Shown: one piece after another, positions 42,812-52,182 of the stretch
Layout of the letters: each line of letters opens with the position of its first letter
Position numbering within the stretch: position 1 is the stretch's first letter
NCBI RefSeq assembly: GCF_022200785.1
Contig: NZ_CP087585.1
Location: 4,216,001-4,280,000, forward strand
Direction of reading: 5' to 3'
Origin: Pedobacter mucosus
Lineage (GTDB): Bacteria > Bacteroidota > Bacteroidia > Sphingobacteriales > Sphingobacteriaceae
Length of the DNA: 64,000 nucleotides
Notes under the pieces: model-generated
Database searches by the model: none
Seen by the model: the letters and a program-made list of their open reading frames with translations, nothing else
Told to the model about the DNA's origin: nothing
Made by a program: the position numbers and the translations under genes

Positions 42812-43173
42812 CGACTTACAAAGTTTTGTTGGAGTTGTGTTTGGGGGAAACTTCGTCAGTCTTCAAGGATTTACCGAGAAACTGTCGAAGTCTTGCTGCG
42901 CTCTTGGCCTTTGAGACTTCGCAAGTTGGCCGTTCGACTTACAAAGTTTAGATGGAATTGTGCTGGGAGAAAACTTCGTCAGACTTCGAGGTTTTACCAA
43001 GAAACTGTCGAAGTCTGCTACGCTTTTGGCCTTTGAGACTTCGCAAGTTGGTAATTCGACTTACGAAGTTTAGATGGAATTGTGTTAGGGGAAACTTCGT
43101 CAGTCTTCAAGGTTTACCGAGAAACTGTCGAAGTCTTGCTGCGCTTTTGGCCTTTGAGACTTCGCAAGTTGGC
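42812..43173. repeat. REP-like array, right part (three ~122-bp units)
   Basis: Units start at 42812, 42935 and 43057 (period 122-123) and end near 43173 at CGCAAGTTGGCC. They are the same family as the left part, with hairpin arms (AC)GAAGTTT / AAACTTCGT, disrupted in the first two units where the left arm reads ACAAAGTTT, and CGAAGTCT / AGACTTCG well kept in all three. Unit-to-unit differences are scattered substitutions and 1-bp indels. The array starts 65 bp upstream of the RAYT start codon. Any ORF across it is an artefact of the repeat. Confidence 0.9.
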
Positions 43174-43185
43174 CTTCTGCCTAAA

Positions 43186-43220
43186 CAAAAAATCCCTGCT
43201 CTCAATCAAAGCAGGGATTT
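43186..43220 (-). terminator. Intrinsic terminator of the nagB fusion gene
   Basis: An 11-bp perfect stem AAATCCCTGCT / AGCAGGGATTT with a 9-base loop. On the minus strand the stem runs into a T tract. It lies 15 bp after the nagB stop. Confidence 0.9.
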
Positions 43221-43235
43221 AATATTGTTGCAAAA

Positions 43236-45161
43236 TTAATCTTCAAATTTCCAGCGAACAAAAGCTTCCATTGCTTCATATTCTGCAAGACCTAAATCAT
43301 CGTAAGCTTTTGCTGTATCGCGATTACGATCTTCAGCCCTTTGCCAAAATTCCCTCGAGTCATCTCCAGGGAAAACAGCTCTATCTTTTTGACTTTGATG
43401 TTTGAAAATCGCGTATTTTTTACGAACTAGTTCCTTCGGACTAATCGGAACAGCCATTTCAATTTCATGCGTTTCAAATTCATGCCACGCACCGCGGTAC
43501 ATCCACAGCCAACAATCTTTTGCCCAATCTTCTGTTTTGCGCAAACGTTTCAATGATTCTAAAATGATATTGAAACAAACAATGTGTGTTCCATGCGGAT
43601 CTTCAAAATCGCCCGCAGCAAAAACCTGCTGCGGTTTCACTTCTTGCAAAAGCGCTATCGTTAATTCAATATCAGCATTGGTAACCGGGTTTTTCTGATT
43701 TTTGCCACTTTCATAAAATGGAAGAGCCTGGAAATGAATATGATCATCATCCAAGCCGCAGTAACGGGCTCCAGCAATTGCTTCACCTTTTCTTATTAAA
43801 CCTTTAACCGTTTGAATTTCTGGAGTATCAATTTGATTTGGTTTTTTTTGATCGATAAAAGTCCGCATGTTTTGATAAAGTGCTTTCAAATGCGAATTAT
43901 CCATGCCCATTTTTTCTGTGAAATCAACATTAAATTCCACAAAGCGCAAAGCATCATCATCCCAAACAGCAGTGTTTCCCGAGGTTTGATAAGCTACATG
44001 TACATCGTGTTTCTGATCAACTAAACGTATAAAAGTCCCACCCATAGAAATTACATCATCATCCGGGTGCGGAGAAAAGATAATCACACGCTTTGTATCA
44101 GGCACCGCCCGTTCTGGTCGCTGCGAATCATCAGCATTTGGTTTTCCACCTGGCCAACCTGTAATGGTATGCTGTAATTTATTAAAAATATGAATATTGA
44201 TATTATAAACCGGCCCTTTTTCTGTGGCTAATTGTGCCATACCATTATTATTATAATCGTCTTCTGTTAGCTTTAAAATAGGTTTATGTAGCGTATTTGC
44301 CAACCAAATCACAGCTTTGCGGATTAAACTATCAGTCCAAATGCAATCTTTTACCAACCAAGGCGTATCAAAACGGGTAAGATCTGACGCCGCAGGTGCA
44401 TCCAAAATAAATTCTACATGTTCTGATAGTTGAAGGTAAGTCGCCGGTACTTCTCCAGAAATTTCTCCTTCAACAGCTTTTTTAATAATGGATGCTTTTT
44501 TACGGCTCCAAGCCATTAAAATAATTTCTCTTGCTTTGAAAATGGTACCAATTCCCATGGTGATGGCTTTTGTAGGCACAAAAGATTTTCCACCAAAATC
44601 TCTGGCAGCATCTCTTCGTGTCAAATCATCTAAAGTAACCAAGCGGGTACCAGAATTCGGTGCCGAACCCGGTTCATTAAAACCAATGTGACCTGTACGA
44701 CCAATACCTAAAATCTGAATATCCAATCCGCCTAAATCGCCAATCTTTTTTTCGTAAGCCAGGCAAAACGCCGGAATATCCTCCAAAGGAAGCGTTCCAT
44801 CAGGAATATTTACGTTGCTTTTTTCAATGTCGATATGATCGAAAAGATTTTCATTCATAAAGGTAACGTAACTCTGTGCCGCATTTGGCTGCATTGGATA
44901 GTACTCATCCAAATTAAAAGTAATCACGTTTTTAAAACTTAAACCCTCTTCTTTATGCAGTCGAACCAGTTCGGCGTAAACTGCAATTGGGGTAACACCT
45001 GTTGCTAAGCCCAGTACGGCAGGTGCGTTTTTTGCTTGTTTTGATTTAATGAGATCAGCTATGCGATGAGCAACATTTACAGAAGCAATTTGTGGATTTT
45101 CGAACACGCTAACAGGTAATTTCTCAAAGCGGGTTTCCTCCAGTAGATTTAATCTTGCCAT
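43236..45161 (-). CDS. nagB: Glucosamine-6-phosphate deaminase fused to PIG-L/LmbE-like deacetylase domain
   Basis: A 641-residue two-domain protein of a type found in Bacteroidota. Residues 1-280 are NagB, with GLATGVTP, the catalytic base D85 in TFNLDEYY and GIGRTGHIGFNEPG. They convert GlcN6P to fructose 6-phosphate and ammonia. Residues about 355-560 resemble the PIG-L/LmbE N-acetylglucosaminyl deacetylase fold, with the metal motif FSPHPDDDVISMGG. The second domain may remove acetyl groups from an amino sugar before deamination, but its substrate is not known to me. There is no signal peptide, so it is cytoplasmic. It is divergent from anmK. Confidence 0.92.
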   Translation of the reverse strand: MARLNLLEETRFEKLPVSVFENPQIASVNVAHRIADLIKSKQAKNAPAVLGLATGVTPIAVYAELVRLHKEEGLSFKNVITFNLDEYYPMQPNAAQSYVTFMNENLFDHIDIEKSNVNIPDGTLPLEDIPAFCLAYEKKIGDLGGLDIQILGIGRTGHIGFNEPGSAPNSGTRLVTLDDLTRRDAARDFGGKSFVPTKAITMGIGTIFKAREIILMAWSRKKASIIKKAVEGEISGEVPATYLQLSEHVEFILDAPAASDLTRFDTPWLVKDCIWTDSLIRKAVIWLANTLHKPILKLTEDDYNNNGMAQLATEKGPVYNINIHIFNKLQHTITGWPGGKPNADDSQRPERAVPDTKRVIIFSPHPDDDVISMGGTFIRLVDQKHDVHVAYQTSGNTAVWDDDALRFVEFNVDFTEKMGMDNSHLKALYQNMRTFIDQKKPNQIDTPEIQTVKGLIRKGEAIAGARYCGLDDDHIHFQALPFYESGKNQKNPVTNADIELTIALLQEVKPQQVFAAGDFEDPHGTHIVCFNIILESLKRLRKTEDWAKDCWLWMYRGAWHEFETHEIEMAVPISPKELVRKKYAIFKHQSQKDRAVFPGDDSREFWQRAEDRNRDTAKAYDDLGLAEYEAMEAFVRWKFED

Positions 45162-45316
45162 TTTATTTATATGGATTTTGATGTACGGAGCAGTAAATAT
45201 AGAGAGTTATGGCCAATTTTTAACAAAGGTTAATTACTTTTATTGCAAGTATTACATGAAAAGCTGTTAAAACAGCAAAAAAAACGTTTGATCTTTTTTG
45301 ACTAAATTCTTAATTT

Positions 45317-46513
45317 ATGAACATCCAAATTCAAAATCTTTATAATAAAGCGGCCAAACCTGAACGTTTAATTATTGGTTTAATGAGCGGAACATCTATG
45401 GATGGTTTAGATATTGCGCTTTGCTCTGTTAAAGGATTTGGACCTGAAACGGACATCAAGATTCTTGAATTTAAAACAGGAGAATATACTAATGAATTTA
45501 GGACAAAAATCAAAGCCATTTTTTCAAAAGAGCAAGTTGATTTGCAACTGGTTTGCTTAATGAACGAGCACATTGCTAATGTTCATGCGCAGTTAATTAA
45601 CGAAGCTTTAGAAGAATGGACTTACAAAAATGAACAAATAGATTTTATAGCTAGTCACGGACAAACGATTTTTCATGCACCGAAATCCCTGCATAAATTA
45701 GAAAACTATCCAAATGGAACTTTGCAGATTGGGGATGGAGATCATATTGCAGTTAAGACTGGAATTATTACCCTTTCTGATTTTCGACAAAAACACTTAG
45801 CTGCCGGCGGTGAAGGCGCTCCATTGGCAGTTTATGGTGATTTTTTAATGTTTTCAAAATCAGGTGAAAACCGTATAATGTTAAATATTGGTGGTATTGC
45901 CAATTTTACTTACTTGCCAGGAAACCTAAATGCTTCAGAAATCTTTTCTACAGATGTTGGTCCTGGGAATACGATGATGGATCAATTTATGCAAAAGCAT
46001 TATCATCAGTTTTACGATAAAAATGCCACAGTTGCAACTTCGGGGAAACTGAACGAGACGCTGTTATCAGTTTTACTAAATTGTGATTTCTTAGAAATGG
46101 ATTTTCCCAAAACTACTGGGCCGGAATTATTTAACCTGGATTATTTATTAAGTGCGCAAAAACAATCCTCAACAGAAAACCTAAAACCAAAAGATTTAAT
46201 GGCTACACTGTGCCACTTTTCTGCAGAAACGATTGCCAATGCGATAAAAAAATGTTTCGGAAATGAGGCAAAAGCTCAAATTTATATGAGTGGTGGTGGG
46301 ATGCATAATCCGCTTTTGGTTAAGCTATTAAAAGGAAAAATTCCACAATCTAATTTTTTAACAACGGCTGATCTTAATATCAATCCAGATGCTAAAGAAG
46401 CAGTTTTATTTGCTGTTTTAGCAAACGAAACACTTTGCGGAAAACCAATTGATTTTGGCAGTAGAAAGGGAGTTCCTTCGGTTTGTATGGGTAAAATTAG
46501 TTTGCCAGCCTAA
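45317..46513 (+). CDS. anmK: Anhydro-N-acetylmuramic acid kinase
   Basis: A 398-residue ASKHA-fold kinase that phosphorylates and hydrates 1,6-anhydro-MurNAc to MurNAc-6-P in peptidoglycan recycling. The signature GLMSGTSMDGLDIALC (residues 21-36) and NIGGIANFTYLP are diagnostic, and DVGPGNTMMD follows. It is divergent from the nagB fusion and upstream of a susCD pair, which joins cell-wall amino sugar salvage to outer-membrane uptake. MurQ and NagA are not in the window. Confidence 0.95.
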   Translation: MNIQIQNLYNKAAKPERLIIGLMSGTSMDGLDIALCSVKGFGPETDIKILEFKTGEYTNEFRTKIKAIFSKEQVDLQLVCLMNEHIANVHAQLINEALEEWTYKNEQIDFIASHGQTIFHAPKSLHKLENYPNGTLQIGDGDHIAVKTGIITLSDFRQKHLAAGGEGAPLAVYGDFLMFSKSGENRIMLNIGGIANFTYLPGNLNASEIFSTDVGPGNTMMDQFMQKHYHQFYDKNATVATSGKLNETLLSVLLNCDFLEMDFPKTTGPELFNLDYLLSAQKQSSTENLKPKDLMATLCHFSAETIANAIKKCFGNEAKAQIYMSGGGMHNPLLVKLLKGKIPQSNFLTTADLNINPDAKEAVLFAVLANETLCGKPIDFGSRKGVPSVCMGKISLPA

Positions 46514-46633
46514 ACTTTCCCTACAATAATTATGTAAATAAAAAATGTATAATCTTTGGGCTCAATAAAGATCTGCTTTATAAGGGATTTTATTAAATTT
46601 GATTAAACTAATCAACACAAACAAACTTTATTT

Positions 46634-49600
46634 ATGGAAAAAAGTTACCTAAAATGGTCATCAAAATTTTTCGCAATTTTGATGATTCCACTCTTGCTCA
46701 GTCTTGCAAATATGGCTCAGGCACAAAGCAAACGTTACACCATTACGGGTAAGGTAACCGATGCTTCAAATAATGACCCTATACCTGGCGTTGTTGTAAA
46801 AGTTCTAAATACTACTTTAGCAACTAGTACCAGCAGCAATGGAGGTTATAGCTTTGCGGTTGATTTGCCTGCTGGAAAATATCAAATTCAGTTTTCGTTT
46901 GTAGGATTTAAGAGTACAACGCAATCGGTAGATTTAGGCACAAGCGACCAGGTGCTACTGAACGCAAAACTTGGTGCAGATGCTGTAGGACTAGATGAAA
47001 TTATCGTTACAGGTACATCACAAGGTACAACCCGTAAACAATTGGGTAGTTATGTAAGTACCGTAAAAGGTGATGATTTGAATAAAGCGCCGAGCGGAAA
47101 TGTTTTATCTGCTTTGCAAGGCAAAACTCCTGGTGCCCAAATTAGTCAGAATTCTGGAGATCCGGCTGGTGGAATGTCGGTACGATTAAGAGGAATAAGC
47201 TCGGTATATTCATCATCAGAACCACTGTATATAATTGATGGGGTTATCGCAAATAACTCAACAACTAGGGTTACCAATACATCGTCTAATTATGATGGAG
47301 GCAACTTTGTTGGTTCCATTGGTCAAAATAGAATGGTAGATATTAGTCCGTCGGATATTGATCACATTGAAGTTTTAAACGGAGCCGCAGCTGCAGCGAT
47401 TTATGGATCTCGGGCAAATGCAGGTGTGATTCAAATTTTTACAAAACGTGGTAAAAGTGGTGCAACGCAAGTAAGTTTTAACACCAGCTTAACCATTAGT
47501 AACTTGCGTAAACAGATAGAAGTTAACCAGGCGCCACTTAAATTTGGTGGCGGCGTTAACGATTTTACTCAAGATATTATTCAAACCGTTGTGGTAACAC
47601 CAAATACACCGGCGGTTTTATTAACCAATACGACTCCGGTAACACGTTATAACTACCAGGATTACATCTTTCAAACAGGTGTCGGAACAGATAATTCTGT
47701 TTCTGTATCAGGCGGGAATGATAATACGAAGTTTTATACTTCTGCCGGTTTTTTTAAGAACCAAGGAATTATAAAAAACACGGATTTTACCCGAATGAAT
47801 TTCAAGGCAAACCTTGATCAAAAAATTAATAATTGGGCAAGAATGACCGCCGGTTTTAATTACGTTCATAGCGATGCTAATGAAAAACCAGATGGCAATT
47901 CATTTTTTTCTCCAATGAATTCAGTAACCATTATTGGTAACTTCCATGATATTTTTGCCAGAGATGCATTGGGCAATTTGCTAGCTGTTGGCGAGCGTGG
48001 TCGTGTTAATCCCGTTTCGGTTATAGAAGATATAAAGCAACGCCAGTTTTCTAACCGGATTATCGCTAATACAGGTTTGAAGTTGAATCCTGTTAAAAAT
48101 TTAACGGTAGATTATACGATGGGCGTAGATAATACGATCCAAAATGGAACAACTTTTATTCCACCTTTTGCCTACAATGTAAGTACAGGTTTTTATGGAG
48201 GTGGTGCTACATTAGATCCATCTTTAAATGGTTATGCCAGTGCAGCAAACGCTACAACAACCTTGTTTAATAATGAATTAAACTTTACTTACGATGCGAA
48301 AATTACTTCGCTTTTAAGTTCAACTACTCAATTGGGCGGTTCGTATCAATATCAAAAAGATTTATACAGCCTGCTTAATGGAAGAGGATTAGCGCCATTT
48401 GTAGAAACGGTAAACGGTGCTAGTTCGATTTTGCCGAATAGCGATAGACGATCAGAGTTATCGATTTCTGGTGCGTATGTGCAGCAAAATTTTAAATATA
48501 AAGATCATTTATTTGTTACAGGTGCAGTTCGTGTAGATCAATCGACTGTTTTTGGTGAAGATAATCGGAGTCAGGTTTACTTAAAAGCCAACGTAAGTTA
48601 CGTTCCATCATCGGCTGATTATTGGAAAGATTTTGGCGTAAGTTCTTGGTGGAATGCCTTTAAAGTTAGAGCTGCCTACGGAGAATCAGGAAATTTGACA
48701 GGAATTGGTCCTTATGATCGTTTTAATGAGTATGCGTCGAACTCTTTTATCAGCAAAATATCTTTGGTTTCTAGCGGTCAGTTGGCTAACACAAGCGTTA
48801 AACCAGAAAGACAGCGAGAATTAGAAGTAGGAACTGATATGGCATTTTTAAATAATCGCTTAAGTTTAACCTTCAGTTGGTACAACAAAAATGTTAAAGA
48901 TTTATTAATCCCGGTGGTAATTGCGCCAACAACTGGATTTACAAGTTTATTGGATAATGCAGGTTCGATTAGAAATAGGGGTTTCGAAATAATGGTAAGC
49001 GGTGTTCCGCTAAAAACGAAAGATTTTACTTGGAATTCGACTGTAATCTTTAATAGAAATAGAAATAAAGCAGTTGGAACTGGAGGATTAAGATTAATAT
49101 CTACCAACCCAGGCGCACCCGTTGGAATAATTGACGGGCAACCAATTGGTGTTTTTTATGGGACATTTTTCGCCCGCAACGCCGATGGCAGTTTGTTAAC
49201 CAATTCAGCTGGTATCCCTCAATTGGAAAAAGGAATTCAAACATCGGCAACAACGTTTACTCCTCAACGTGATGCTGCTGGCTTGCCAAGCGGAACCACG
49301 TTGCGTAAAGTAATTGGTGATCCTAATCCTGATTATACTGGATCATTTGTTAACGATTTTACTTATAAAAAATTGAGTTTGCATGTTCAGCTAGATGCTG
49401 TACAAGGTGGCGAGGTTTGGAATGCAGATTGGCGAACCAGACAAGGTGTCGGAAATGGGAAAGTTGCAGAACAAGAAGATTTAGGGCAGATTCCAAGAGG
49501 TTACATTGCAGGTGTTTACGCAACCGAAGAGTGGAGAATTGATGACGGATCTTTTGTAAAACTGAGAGAAATTTCTTTGAGTTATAATATAGGAAAGGTT

Positions 49601-49780
49601 TCTTTTATGAGAGACTTAACCGTAAATGTGAGCGGCAGAAATTTAGTTAGCTGGGATAATTACAAAGGTTACGATCCAGAATTAAACTCAGGCGGACAAT
49701 CGACTATATTGAGAAATATAGATTTTGGTTCAGTGCCAATTCCACGCACATTTTCTTTGGGTTTACAGGCTAAATTTTAA
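46634..49780 (+). CDS. SusC/RagA family TonB-linked outer-membrane transporter (second pair)
   Basis: A 1048-residue SusC protein. The signal peptide ends near ANMAQAQS, followed by a carboxypeptidase-like beta domain (ITGKVTDASNNDPIPGVVVK), a plug with LDEIIVTGTSQGTTRKQLGS and the SusC motif VRLRGISSVYSSSEPLYIID, and a barrel ending LGLQAKF. It lies 120 bp after anmK on the same strand, so either its own promoter or read-through could drive it. The associated SusD follows 17 bp later. Its ligand is unknown; the neighbours suggest muropeptides, chitin fragments or other amino sugars. Confidence 0.95.
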   Translation: MEKSYLKWSSKFFAILMIPLLLSLANMAQAQSKRYTITGKVTDASNNDPIPGVVVKVLNTTLATSTSSNGGYSFAVDLPAGKYQIQFSFVGFKSTTQSVDLGTSDQVLLNAKLGADAVGLDEIIVTGTSQGTTRKQLGSYVSTVKGDDLNKAPSGNVLSALQGKTPGAQISQNSGDPAGGMSVRLRGISSVYSSSEPLYIIDGVIANNSTTRVTNTSSNYDGGNFVGSIGQNRMVDISPSDIDHIEVLNGAAAAAIYGSRANAGVIQIFTKRGKSGATQVSFNTSLTISNLRKQIEVNQAPLKFGGGVNDFTQDIIQTVVVTPNTPAVLLTNTTPVTRYNYQDYIFQTGVGTDNSVSVSGGNDNTKFYTSAGFFKNQGIIKNTDFTRMNFKANLDQKINNWARMTAGFNYVHSDANEKPDGNSFFSPMNSVTIIGNFHDIFARDALGNLLAVGERGRVNPVSVIEDIKQRQFSNRIIANTGLKLNPVKNLTVDYTMGVDNTIQNGTTFIPPFAYNVSTGFYGGGATLDPSLNGYASAANATTTLFNNELNFTYDAKITSLLSSTTQLGGSYQYQKDLYSLLNGRGLAPFVETVNGASSILPNSDRRSELSISGAYVQQNFKYKDHLFVTGAVRVDQSTVFGEDNRSQVYLKANVSYVPSSADYWKDFGVSSWWNAFKVRAAYGESGNLTGIGPYDRFNEYASNSFISKISLVSSGQLANTSVKPERQRELEVGTDMAFLNNRLSLTFSWYNKNVKDLLIPVVIAPTTGFTSLLDNAGSIRNRGFEIMVSGVPLKTKDFTWNSTVIFNRNRNKAVGTGGLRLISTNPGAPVGIIDGQPIGVFYGTFFARNADGSLLTNSAGIPQLEKGIQTSATTFTPQRDAAGLPSGTTLRKVIGDPNPDYTGSFVNDFTYKKLSLHVQLDAVQGGEVWNADWRTRQGVGNGKVAEQEDLGQIPRGYIAGVYATEEWRIDDGSFVKLREISLSYNIGKVSFMRDLTVNVSGRNLVSWDNYKGYDPELNSGGQSTILRNIDFGSVPIPRTFSLGLQAKF

Positions 49781-49797
49781 TTCTTAAAATCAACATT

Positions 49798-51090
49798 ATG
49801 AAAATTATCAATATAAAATATTTATCCTTTTTAATGCTGATTACGGTTTCTTCGGTACTGTACTCTTGTAAAAAAGAATATAAGGACCCAAATGGTGCAA
49901 TTGCAGCTGATGTTTTATCATCATCTAAAGGTTTAACGGGCGTTGCTGTAGGTTTGCAGCGGGTTTACACCGTTAGTAGACCAGGTTTGCTTTTCAATTC
50001 GATAACCGCAAACGGATTTGTAACCAATGAAGTACTGTTGCGTAACTCTGGGAATATTCCAGAATTGCAATTGAGTACTGGCGCTGTAGATGGCACAAAC
50101 TCAATTTTATTTAATCTTTGGGCGAACGCAAATAAAATAATTTTTGATGCAGACAATGTAATTACAAATGCTACTGCGCTTGCAGATAAAAATTATGCAT
50201 CAGGATTAATTGCTTACTCTAGTGTTTTCAAGGCGCTTGCCATTGGAAATATGTCGCAATATTGGGAAAGAGTTCCCGCATCTATTGGTACAAATGTGAG
50301 TTTCATTTCTCGTGTGGAAGGTTTTAACAGGGCAATTGCGGTAATAGATAATGCGATTGCTGTGATTGGTGCAAACGCAATGAGTCCAACTTTTTTGGCT
50401 CAGATTCCTGCTGGGATGGATATTACGAATACACTTTACGCTCTGAAAGCAAGATATGCTTTGTTTGCAGGGAATTACCCACTAGCATTAACTGCAGCAA
50501 ATTCTGTTGATTTAACTAAAAGATCTTCATTCAATTTTGATGCAATTACGTTAAATCCAATTTTTGAAATATCAACATCAACCAACAATGTTTTTCAACC
50601 TACAGATGCAAACTTAGGTTTAGCAGGCGCTTTTGTTCCAGATGCCGGTGATAGGAGGATTTTATTTTATACCACAACTTCTACTACTGCACCTACAGTT
50701 CGTATAAATGGTTTTGGTGCCGCTGTTGCTACAGCCGTTCCTATTTATTTGCCTGGAGAAATTACGTTGATTAAAGCCGAAGTTTATGCAAGAACGCCAG
50801 ACTTAAACAATGCACTAGTAGAATTAAATAAAGTGATCACTAAAACTGCAGCAGCCGATCCTTTCGGTGTTGGGGCAGCTTTACCTGCTTTAACAGGCGC
50901 TTATACACAACAGCAACTGTTAGATTTAATTTATAAAAATAGATGTATAGAGCTTTATATGTCGGGCTTAAAACTGGAAGATATGCGAAGATTTAATCGC
51001 CCAGCTACGGAAAGAAAAAGAAACTTTTTCCCTTATCCTTTCCAGGAGCGTGATAATAATCCAAATACACCAGCTGATCCAAATTTTTAA
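49798..51090 (+). CDS. SusD/RagB family lipoprotein, short (second pair)
   Basis: A 430-residue lipoprotein with signal to SSVLYSC (Cys24). It is shorter than the ~520-610 residues usual for SusD. The C-terminal IYKNRCIELYMSGLKLEDMRRFNRP and the TPR-like NALVELNKVITK segment identify it as RagB/SusD. It is the partner of the preceding SusC. No enzyme gene follows it; an inverted-repeat-rich element separates it from the convergent DeoR regulator. Confidence 0.9.
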   Translation: MKIINIKYLSFLMLITVSSVLYSCKKEYKDPNGAIAADVLSSSKGLTGVAVGLQRVYTVSRPGLLFNSITANGFVTNEVLLRNSGNIPELQLSTGAVDGTNSILFNLWANANKIIFDADNVITNATALADKNYASGLIAYSSVFKALAIGNMSQYWERVPASIGTNVSFISRVEGFNRAIAVIDNAIAVIGANAMSPTFLAQIPAGMDITNTLYALKARYALFAGNYPLALTAANSVDLTKRSSFNFDAITLNPIFEISTSTNNVFQPTDANLGLAGAFVPDAGDRRILFYTTTSTTAPTVRINGFGAAVATAVPIYLPGEITLIKAEVYARTPDLNNALVELNKVITKTAAADPFGVGAALPALTGAYTQQQLLDLIYKNRCIELYMSGLKLEDMRRFNRPATERKRNFFPYPFQERDNNPNTPADPNF

Positions 51091-51108
51091 ATTTTGACAG
51101 TAAAACCT

Positions 51109-51310
51109 CACCCTATTTACGGGAGTGATTTATTTTCTGTTGTGCTGTCCCTCTCCTTGAAGAGAGAGATTTGGCGGGCTCAAGTTTGAACCAAAAGTTA
51201 AGGCAAAACTTAAGCTATAAATTTAAGGTTTCAAGAACAATCCACTGTTTCCCTCTCTTCAAGGAGAGGGAAACAGTGGATTACAATTACCTCAAAACAA
51301 TGATAGGGTG
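51109..51310. repeat. Inverted-repeat intergenic element with a 19-bp perfect hairpin
   Basis: The outer arms CACCCTAT (51109-51116) and ATAGGGTG (51303-51310) are inverted. Inside, 51239-51282 is a 19-bp perfect stem (AATCCACTGTTTCCCTCTC and its complement) with a 6-base loop TTCAAG. A second partial inverted copy of the CCCTCTCCTTGAAGAGAG core lies at about 51149-51170. No T-run follows the large hairpin, so it is not a standard terminator. It could be a MITE-like or REP-like element or protect the 3' end of the susCD mRNA. Confidence 0.75.
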
Positions 51311-51372
51311 GATTTAGTTAAATGCTGATATTAACAAACCAAGATCTCATAAAACACTAATAGGATAAGGCT

Positions 51373-52119
51373 TTATAATATGCTCAAATCCTTCTTTCTA
51401 TATCTTGCTAATGATTCATGTTGCTGATCAAGCTCGGTAACTAAATAAGTTATGCTTTCAATAGAGCAAACTTTAAGCCTTAATGTAATATCAAGTTTTT
51501 CCGAAATACACAAAACGGCTGATTTTTTAGAGCAAGCCAGCATTGCTTTTTTAAGCTGATTAATTTCCCAATCGGTATCTGTTAAACCTTCTTCAGAATG
51601 AATTGCGCTGGTTCCCATTAAGCATAAATCAGCTTTGATTTCAGAAAGTTGCGTAATTACGTGACCGCCATAAGTTATTTGCGAATTCTTTGAAAATAAA
51701 CCGCCAATCAAAATTACTTCAGCGCCGTTATATTTTGCTAATTCAACGGCTACTAACGGGCTTATGGTAAAAAATGTTGCTTGAATACTTTGCGGAAGCT
51801 GTTTTACAAATTCTAAAATCGTTGTTCCGCCTCCCGTTAAAACCACCATTCCATCTTTAACTAAATTGGTTGCTTTTTTGGCGATTACAATTTTGCTGTC
51901 TCTTGCATAAACGGTACTGTCATCAAAAGAACTATGATAAGATTTAGATAATGCGCCACCATGTACTTTAAAAAGTAAACCTTCATCTACCAATTCCTGT
52001 AAATCTCTTCTAATGGTATCTTCAGAAACAGTGAGCAACTGAACTAAATCTGAAGTAAGCACACGGTTGTGCAAATTGATTTGTCGCATTATAAATTCGT
52101 GACGTTCTTTCTTCAGCAT
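51373..52119 (-). CDS. DeoR/GlpR family transcriptional regulator
   Basis: A 248-residue DeoR-type regulator. I place the start at the ATG encoding MLKKERHEFIMRQI (52119), since the family begins this way and its length is about 250. A longer frame to 52197 would add 26 residues read from the probable control region. The HTH is VLTSDLVQLLTVSEDTIRRDLQEL, and the sugar-phosphate-isomerase-like sensor contains VLTGGGTTILEF and LMGTSAIHSEEGLT. The regulator is divergent from the third susC operon. The effector is probably a phosphorylated sugar; identity unknown. Confidence 0.9.
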   Translation of the reverse strand: MLKKERHEFIMRQINLHNRVLTSDLVQLLTVSEDTIRRDLQELVDEGLLFKVHGGALSKSYHSSFDDSTVYARDSKIVIAKKATNLVKDGMVVLTGGGTTILEFVKQLPQSIQATFFTISPLVAVELAKYNGAEVILIGGLFSKNSQITYGGHVITQLSEIKADLCLMGTSAIHSEEGLTDTDWEINQLKKAMLACSKKSAVLCISEKLDITLRLKVCSIESITYLVTELDQQHESLARYRKKDLSIL

Positions 52120-52182
52120 ATTCGGTTTGGTTTCTGTAAAAGTAGAAATACTTTTCAAGTTTTCTAAATGTATGCGTGTTTT

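Noticed and set aside
42043..43173. The 122-bp array as a CRISPR array or coding repeat
   Set aside because: There are no unique spacers. The whole unit is repeated, and the ORF at 42952-43239 simply reads across it. The RAYT gene gives a better explanation.
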